A stretch of 9,647 nucleotides of DNA from Thermoplasmata archaeon (GTDB taxonomy: Archaea; Thermoplasmatota; E2; DHVEG-1). The DNA lies in assembly GCA_030641605.1 (NCBI GenBank), contig DAOWHD010000004.1:1-9647 (forward strand). Direction: 5' to 3'. Every line of letters begins with the position of its first letter. Positions within the stretch are counted from its first letter, which is position 1. The translations under genes were made by a program, and so were the position numbers. Positions 6,574 to 9,647 of this stretch are shown here, piece by piece. Under the pieces are notes generated by a model. That model did no database searches. It was not told the DNA's origin and saw only the letters and a list, made by a program, of their open reading frames with translations.

Positions 6574-7692
6574 ATGAAAAAAATTGTTCAGTGGCTTAAT
6601 GAAAGCACATATATTTCTTCACTTTCACCAGCTTGCAGGATGTGTGCACAAGGTTCAAAATTGGTAGTATTTATCACAGGCGTTTGTCCTTCCAAATGTT
6701 TCTATTGCCCTCTCAGTTTTGAAAAAGGTGGAAGGGATCGCATTTTTGCCGATGAATGGGAATTAGATGATGAAAACGATACTGATAAATTAATTCGTGA
6801 GGCTGAATATATTAAGGCCACTGGTGCAGGTATCACCGGCGGAGATCCACTCGTCGTCTGGAAAAGAACCGAGAAATACATCTCCCTGCTCAAAAACACT
6901 TTTGGATCAGAGTTTCACATCCATTTGTATACTTCTGGTGTTAAAAATGGAGAATATGTAACTGATTTAGCTTCTGCAGGTCTTGATGAAATACGATTCC
7001 ATCCATCATCAAAACATTGGAATAATATGGATAAGAGTCCAATAGTTCCTGCAATAAAAAATGCACTTGAAACCGATTCCGATGTTGCTATTGAGATTCC
7101 GGTCATTCCCGAAATGAAAGATGAGATATTTTCTCTTGTCAAATGGGCAAATAATCTAGGAATTAGATGGGTTAATTTAAACGAACTTGAGTACTCTGAG
7201 CGGAATGTTAATAGTCTAAACAGTAGAAATTATTCAGTAAAAGGCGATATTTCAGCTGCGGTTAAAGGAAGTCAGGAATCTGCAAATGAGGTTCTTATGA
7301 AGGCTGCTGAAAAGGATTTTGACATAGGCGTTCATTATTGCTCATGCTCCTTTAAAGATGGGGTGCAACTAACAAACCGAATCAAGCGAAGAGCAGAAAG
7401 TATTGCAAAAGATCATGAAGTTATTAGCAACGAAGGAACACTGCTTAAAGGGATTATCTGTATAAAAGGTAAGAATTCTCTAAGCATGCTTTGTGAATCA
7501 TTAAAACAGGAATTTGACTTATCTGATAAACAGATTTTTTTGAATATAAAAAAAGAACGCATCGAAATGGATCTCCTAGTGCTAAACAAAATTGCACCCA
7601 TCTTGGTCAAGCGCAGGATGCAATGTTATATGATAGAAGAATATCCTACTGCAGATGAACTAGAAGTCGAAAGAATACCTTTGCCACTTTGA
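6574..7692 (+). CDS. Radical SAM protein of the COG2108 type, function unknown
   Basis: A 372-residue radical SAM enzyme. The cluster-binding motif is CPSKCFYC (C38, C42, C45), followed by GITGGDP (86-92), the SAM-binding GGE-like motif, and a TIM-barrel pattern with IHLYTSG (116-122), LDEIRFHP (137-144) and VAIEIPVIPE (171-180). Overall it resembles the archaeal group described as related to pyruvate formate-lyase activating enzymes (COG2108). Extra cysteine pairs stand at C21/C24 (CRMC), just before the barrel, and C256/C258 (HYCSC), towards its end. Together they could hold an auxiliary Fe-S cluster or zinc (inference). The C-terminal ~80 residues form a separate small domain that I do not recognise. 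It is co-transcribed with radB. No substrate, peptide precursor or partner is evident nearby. Confidence 0.88.
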   Translation: MKKIVQWLNESTYISSLSPACRMCAQGSKLVVFITGVCPSKCFYCPLSFEKGGRDRIFADEWELDDENDTDKLIREAEYIKATGAGITGGDPLVVWKRTEKYISLLKNTFGSEFHIHLYTSGVKNGEYVTDLASAGLDEIRFHPSSKHWNNMDKSPIVPAIKNALETDSDVAIEIPVIPEMKDEIFSLVKWANNLGIRWVNLNELEYSERNVNSLNSRNYSVKGDISAAVKGSQESANEVLMKAAEKDFDIGVHYCSCSFKDGVQLTNRIKRRAESIAKDHEVISNEGTLLKGIICIKGKNSLSMLCESLKQEFDLSDKQIFLNIKKERIEMDLLVLNKIAPILVKRRMQCYMIEEYPTADELEVERIPLPL

Positions 7693-7731
7693 ATAAAAAC
7701 ACAATAATCTATCCTAAATCGCTGAAAAAGG

Positions 7732-7740
7732 TTTTTATAC
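7732..7740 (+). promoter_or_regulatory. TATA box of the L7Ae ribosomal operon
   Basis: TTTTTATAC follows a GAAAAAGG stretch suitable as a BRE. The start of transcription would fall near 7760-7766, leaving a leader of roughly 50 bases before the L7Ae ATG, unlike the leaderless genes upstream. Confidence 0.55.
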
Positions 7741-7754
7741 GCCTCCCACATTCC

Positions 7755-7794
7755 AAGCTTTACATTCCCTAAGGGAAGACATCTATGAAAGCTT
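7755..7794 (+). promoter_or_regulatory. Nested inverted repeats in the L7Ae operon leader
   Basis: An outer 7-base pair of arms, AAGCTTT (7755-7761) and AAAGCTT (7788-7794), encloses an inner perfect stem TTCCC/GGGAA (7765-7769/7773-7777) with a TAA loop. The predicted transcription start lies close to the outer left arm, so the outer stem may or may not be transcribed. The inner hairpin should be. L7Ae can repress its own mRNA in some archaea by binding a K-turn, but I see no canonical tandem G-A pairs here. Confidence 0.4.
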
Positions 7795-7808
7795 CAAAAG
7801 GAGGCTAA
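7785..7808 (+). other. Seven-codon mini-ORF over the L7Ae ribosome-binding site
   Basis: ATG at 7785 reads MKASKGG and stops at TAA 7806-7808, four bases before the L7Ae ATG. Its codons include the SD of L7Ae. It could be a coupling or attenuating leader peptide, or chance. Confidence 0.25.
7800..7804 (+). promoter_or_regulatory. Strong SD of L7Ae
   Basis: GGAGG sits 8 bases before the ATG at 7813. This is the best ribosome-binding site in the window and fixes the L7Ae start. Confidence 0.85.
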
Positions 7809-7812
7809 GAAA

Positions 7813-8184
7813 ATGGCGATATATGTAAGATTTCAGACACCGAAAGAAGTACAGGATTTGGCCTATGATCTTGTAGAAAAAGCTCGAGATAAAGGAAAAA
7901 TAAGCAAAGGAGCAAATGAGGTAACAAAACAAGTTGAGAGAGGACAAGCAAAGCTTGTAGTGATGGCCGAGGATGTTTCACCTGAAGAAGTTCTTGCTCA
8001 TATGCCGATATTATGCGAAGAGAAAAACATACCTTATGCATATGTTCCAAGTAAAGAAGAACTAGGCAGTTCTGCAGGGTTGCATGTAGGCACAGCTGCA
8101 GTTGCCATCGTTGATCTTGGCAAAAGCAAAGCAGGTATTGAAAATATTGTTAAAAAAATAGATGAACTGAAGAAACAGGGTTAA
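7813..8184 (+). CDS. rpl7ae: Large-subunit ribosomal protein L7Ae (K-turn binding protein)
   Basis: L7Ae binds kink-turn RNA. In archaea it serves in the 50S subunit, in box C/D and H/ACA modification particles and in RNase P. The 123-residue protein carries the RNA-contacting GANEVTK motif (33-39), the ED of VVMAEDVSP (49-57), then [13 protein letters not shown] (73-85) and AAVAIVD (95-101), all typical of the family at full length. It heads a tight three-gene operon with S28e (4 bases on) and L24e. Together with the strong SD and a structured leader, autoregulation is possible. Confidence 0.97.
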   Translation: MAIYVRFQTPKEVQDLAYDLVEKARDKGKISKGANEVTKQVERGQAKLVVMAEDVSPEEVLAHMPILCEEKNIPYAYVPSKEELGSSAGLHVGTAAVAIVDLGKSKAGIENIVKKIDELKKQG

Positions 8185-8188
8185 GAAC

Positions 8189-8398
8189 ATGGTAGAAGGA
8201 ACTCCTTGTGAAGTTGTAGAAATCATTCATCGAACTGGCATGGCAGGAGAGGCTTACCAAGTAAAGGTAAGGGTTTTAGACGGTGGAGATAAAGGTAAAA
8301 TCATCACTAGAAACGTAATGGGCCCCGTCCAACTTGGCGATATCTTGATGCTTAGCGAAACTCAGAGAGAAGCAAAAAGAATAGGCGAACGACATTAG
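8189..8398 (+). CDS. rps28e: Small-subunit ribosomal protein S28e
   Basis: This 69-residue OB-fold protein of the 30S subunit, found in archaea and eukaryotes, acts near the mRNA exit channel. It shows [18 protein letters not shown] (15-32), [20 protein letters not shown] (34-53) and a C-terminal ETQREAKRI (57-65), matching the family throughout. The start codon lies 4 bases after the L7Ae stop with only a weak upstream SD, so translational coupling is likely. Confidence 0.97.
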   Translation: MVEGTPCEVVEIIHRTGMAGEAYQVKVRVLDGGDKGKIITRNVMGPVQLGDILMLSETQREAKRIGERH

Positions 8399-8402
8399 AG
8401 GT
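8398..8402 (+). promoter_or_regulatory. SD of L24e
   Basis: GAGGT overlaps the last base of the S28e stop and lies 7 bases before the ATG at 8410. It favours 8410 over the out-of-frame ATG at 8403. Confidence 0.65.
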
Positions 8403-8409
8403 ATGAACT

Positions 8410-8592
8410 ATGGTCGAGAGAAGAACTTGTTCATTCTGTGGAAATGAAATAGAACCTGGTACGGGTAAGATATACGTGAAAAAAGATGGTACAGTACTTC
8501 ATTTCTGCAAAAATAAGTGCCAGAAAAACATGTTGAAGTTAAAACGTGTTCCTAGACGGGTTAGATGGAGCAAATATTACGCTAAAAAATAG
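8410..8592 (+). CDS. rpl24e: Large-subunit ribosomal protein L24e (zinc ribbon)
   Basis: This 60-residue protein of the 50S subunit has a four-cysteine zinc site, C7-x2-C10 and C33-x3-C37. Typical blocks are [13 protein letters not shown] (7-19), [12 protein letters not shown] (22-33) and [15 protein letters not shown] (39-53), and the length is normal. It closes the ribosomal operon. In many archaea ndk and infB follow, but here an AT-rich spacer does. Confidence 0.97.
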   Translation: MVERRTCSFCGNEIEPGTGKIYVKKDGTVLHFCKNKCQKNMLKLKRVPRRVRWSKYYAKK

Positions 8593-8710
8593 TCACACAT
8601 ATCTATGTAAAAGAAAACAATGCTAGAAACATTTTATTGATAAATATTTATAGAATAGTAATATCAGTAAACATCCAAATCAAATTAGACGATAATTATT
8701 GAGGAGATGT

Positions 8711-8722
8711 AGTTTCTTTTTT
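8711..8722 (+). terminator. T-run, possible terminator of the ribosomal operon
   Basis: The sequence GTTTCTTTTTTG lies about 120 bases after the L24e stop. Archaeal RNA polymerase terminates at T-stretches without needing a stem. Confidence 0.35.
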
Positions 8723-8764
8723 GCTTAAAAATAGAGAAAGAGGGAGTTTTTAAAAGGTAGAAAA

Positions 8765-8798
8765 ATGAAAAAAATAGTCAAAATTTTTTCATGTTTTT
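8765..8798 (+). terminator. AT-only hairpin followed by a T-run
   Basis: ATGAAAAAA (8765-8773) and TTTTTTCAT (8784-8792) form a perfect 9-base stem with a 10-base loop, followed by GTTTTTAG. It looks like a second or backup terminator, though the stem is weak because it is nearly all A-T. Confidence 0.3.
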
Positions 8799-8838
8799 AG
8801 AACACGGATTAAACTAGATCACGACAAGTATTTATGTA

Positions 8839-8994
8839 ATGGATAAACAAATGATTTCTAAGGCGGCCGTTAAAAAATTACTAAAATTTGCTTCAAAATT
8901 TTGCATATTTAAACTAAATAAAATCATGCAACTAGAATCAAAATTTTTAATATTAAGCGAAACTAAAAATCAGATTTTTGAAAAATTAAAATGA
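8839..8994 (+). CDS. Possible small ORF of 51 codons, unrecognised
   Basis: The frame starts ATG at 8839 and ends TGA at 8992-8994. The product would be a very basic peptide beginning MDKQMISKAAVKKLLK and ending IFEKLK. It has no SD, and the nearest TATA-like sequence (8828-8836) is too close to the start. The first third uses more G and C than the rest. The ISKAAVKKLLK part vaguely recalls the start of a histone fold, but nothing after it fits. It may be spurious or a gene remnant. Confidence 0.15.
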   Translation: MDKQMISKAAVKKLLKFASKFCIFKLNKIMQLESKFLILSETKNQIFEKLK

Positions 8995-9013
8995 TAGTGA
9001 TAACAATTTTATA

Positions 9014-9030
9014 GCGAAATTTTATATTTA
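9014..9030 (+). promoter_or_regulatory. BRE/TATA-like promoter with no gene directly behind it
   Basis: GCGAAA is followed by TTTATATTTA, as good a match as the radB promoter. The predicted start is near 9050. It may give the surface-protein gene a leader of about 170 bases, or drive a small RNA. Confidence 0.35.
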
Positions 9031-9169
9031 TTTATACTTTCATGCAAATGTTGCAATAATGATAAATTTGCAATATTTCTATTAATAAAATGTGAAAAAT
9101 GTTATGTGAAATTTTGAAAAAAACCAAAAAAATTATAAAACAGCAATGCCATCTCCAATTGGTATTTAG

Positions 9170-9180
9170 CTATTTAAAGA
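9170..9180 (+). promoter_or_regulatory. TATA-like box close to the surface-protein gene
   Basis: CTATTTAAAGA would place a transcription start near 9200, just ahead of the SD at 9207 and the ATG at 9219. Confidence 0.4.
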
Positions 9181-9206
9181 TGGTTGAATATTCATATGTA
9201 TTGGAT

Positions 9207-9212
9207 GGTGAT
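9207..9212 (+). promoter_or_regulatory. SD supporting the ATG at 9219
   Basis: GGTGAT is a direct match to the archaeal anti-SD complement (GGAGGTGAT) and lies 6 bases before the ATG at 9219. The in-frame ATG at 9255 has only AAAGG upstream. Confidence 0.55.
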
Positions 9213-9218
9213 GTGGGA

Positions 9219-9647
9219 ATGGAATACAGTAAAATAATTTTATTTAAAGGCAGAATGGTTAGGAAGATTTTAAGCAGCTATGTTGTAACAGTGATGCTAA
9301 TTTCATCGCTAAGTATACTTGTACCGCTAGCTGAGTGCGATACAGGCTCAACAACCTACTATGTACCAGATGATTATCTTACGATACAGAATGCAATAGA
9401 TGTCGCAAGTAATGGAGATACGATCATCGTCGAATGTGGTACATATTATGAAAATGTATATGTGGACAAACAGCTTACAATCATCGGGATGGGGAGTCCA
9501 GAGGTAAATGCTAATGGAGGATATTATGCATTTGAATTACGGGCAGATGAAATAACTCTCGACGGTTTTCATGTAGCAAATTCAGGCTCCGGAGGAAATA
9601 AAGCAGGCATCAGGGCGACATCAAATAATAACATTATCAGAAATAAT
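9219..9647 (+). CDS. Secreted NosD-type right-handed beta-helix surface protein, 5' part only
   Basis: The frame is open from the ATG at 9219 to the window end (143 codons, no stop), so only the N-terminus is seen. A Sec signal peptide is clear: a basic N-region with several Lys/Arg (to res 16), a hydrophobic core SYVVTVMLISSLSILVPLA (20-38), and a likely cut near AEC/DTG. After it come YYVPDDYLTIQNAIDVA, GDTIIVECGTYYENV, KQLTIIGMG, ITLDGFHVANSG and NNNIIRNN, the start of a NosD/parallel beta-helix repeat domain as found in many archaeal cell-surface proteins, often with PKD or S-layer anchors further on. Its role is probably extracellular adhesion or carbohydrate binding (inference). The alternative start at 9255 would remove 12 residues and still leave a signal peptide. 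It has its own promoter and is unrelated to the ribosomal operon. Confidence 0.85.
   Translation, partial: MEYSKIILFKGRMVRKILSSYVVTVMLISSLSILVPLAECDTGSTTYYVPDDYLTIQNAIDVASNGDTIIVECGTYYENVYVDKQLTIIGMGSPEVNANGGYYAFELRADEITLDGFHVANSGSGGNKAGIRATSNNNIIRNN

Larger units (their letters stand above)
8593..9218. other. AT-rich intergenic spacer with no convincing gene
   Basis: Over 600 bases, visibly richer in A and T than the flanking genes. It holds T-runs that could end the ribosomal operon, several TATA-like boxes, one BRE/TATA pair pointing at nothing obvious (9014-9030), and a 51-codon open frame (8839-8994). I found no tRNA, C/D-box RNA, insertion-sequence end or long repeat by eye. The only GC-rich spot is GGCGGCCG at 8862-8869. 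Confidence 0.7.

Noticed and set aside
5891..7610. Minus-strand frames across radB and the radical SAM gene
   Set aside because: All are antisense to conserved coding sequence and none has a promoter or a recognisable domain.
7755..7794. Canonical K-turn for L7Ae autoregulation
   Set aside because: The internal loop lacks tandem G-A/A-G opposition with a 3-base bulge, so I describe only inverted repeats.
7805..8050. Minus-strand 81-codon frame over L7Ae
   Set aside because: Antisense shadow of a universally conserved ribosomal protein gene.
8765..8800. Short frame MKKIVKIFSCF resembling the radical SAM N-terminus
   Set aside because: Eleven codons inside an AT-only hairpin. The likeness to MKKIV is explained by A-rich codons.
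9040..9080. Repeated TTGCAATA units considered as a repeat array
   Set aside because: Only two imperfect copies in AT-rich DNA, with no regular spacing and nothing like CRISPR repeats.
9147..9159. 13-base match (ATGCCATCTCCAA) between the spacer and the HAD gene near 931-943, considered as a pseudogene trace
   Set aside because: The match does not extend on either side, and one match of this length is expected by chance in about 10 kb of AT-rich sequence.

Overview
The window looks like a chromosomal segment of a euryarchaeon, AT-rich throughout. A Thermoplasmata-type lineage is my best guess, from gene content only. The archaeal assignment is firm: it carries the ribosomal protein set L7Ae, S28e and L24e, an archaeal/eukaryotic-size PheT, a RadB recombinase paralogue, an Ncs6/TtuA tRNA thiolase, and TATA/BRE-type promoters. 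Many genes begin 24-32 bases after a TATA-like box and have no Shine-Dalgarno (SD), which suggests leaderless transcripts.

Layout. (1) 1-1478, minus strand: a two-gene operon of a HAD-family phosphatase followed by a GT81 glucosyl-3-phosphoglycerate synthase-like glycosyltransferase. The latter runs off the left edge, so no stop is seen. Together they read as a glucosylglycerate (compatible solute or glycolipid precursor) pathway. (2) 1479-1599: divergent promoter region. (3) 1600-3234, plus: pheT. (4) 3248-4771, minus: a histidine/aromatic ammonia-lyase, convergent with pheT, whose MIO-forming triad is Ala-Cys-Gly instead of Ala-Ser-Gly. (5) 4772-4933: second divergent promoter region. (6) 4934-7692, plus: an Ncs6/TtuA-type thiolase, radB, and a COG2108-type radical SAM protein with extra paired cysteines. 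The last two are 4 bases apart. (7) 7732-8592, plus: the L7Ae-S28e-L24e operon with a structured leader and good SD sites. (8) 8593-9218: a very AT-rich stretch with no convincing gene but several promoter-like and terminator-like elements. (9) 9219 to the right edge, plus: the start of a secreted NosD-type beta-helix surface protein.

Most genes are information-processing housekeeping: tRNA charging (PheT), tRNA thiolation (Ncs6/TtuA), DNA repair (RadB) and the ribosome. They are mixed with two metabolic units, the glucosylglycerate pair and an ammonia-lyase with no hut partners. The right end switches abruptly from a conserved ribosomal operon to an AT-rich spacer and a cell-surface gene. 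That marks a likely synteny breakpoint, because ndk and infB, often next in this operon in archaea, are absent. I see no CRISPR array, tRNA, rRNA or insertion sequence. The most notable points are the natural Cys in the lyase MIO triad, the auxiliary cysteine pairs of the radical SAM protein, and the nested inverted repeats plus mini-ORF in the L7Ae leader.
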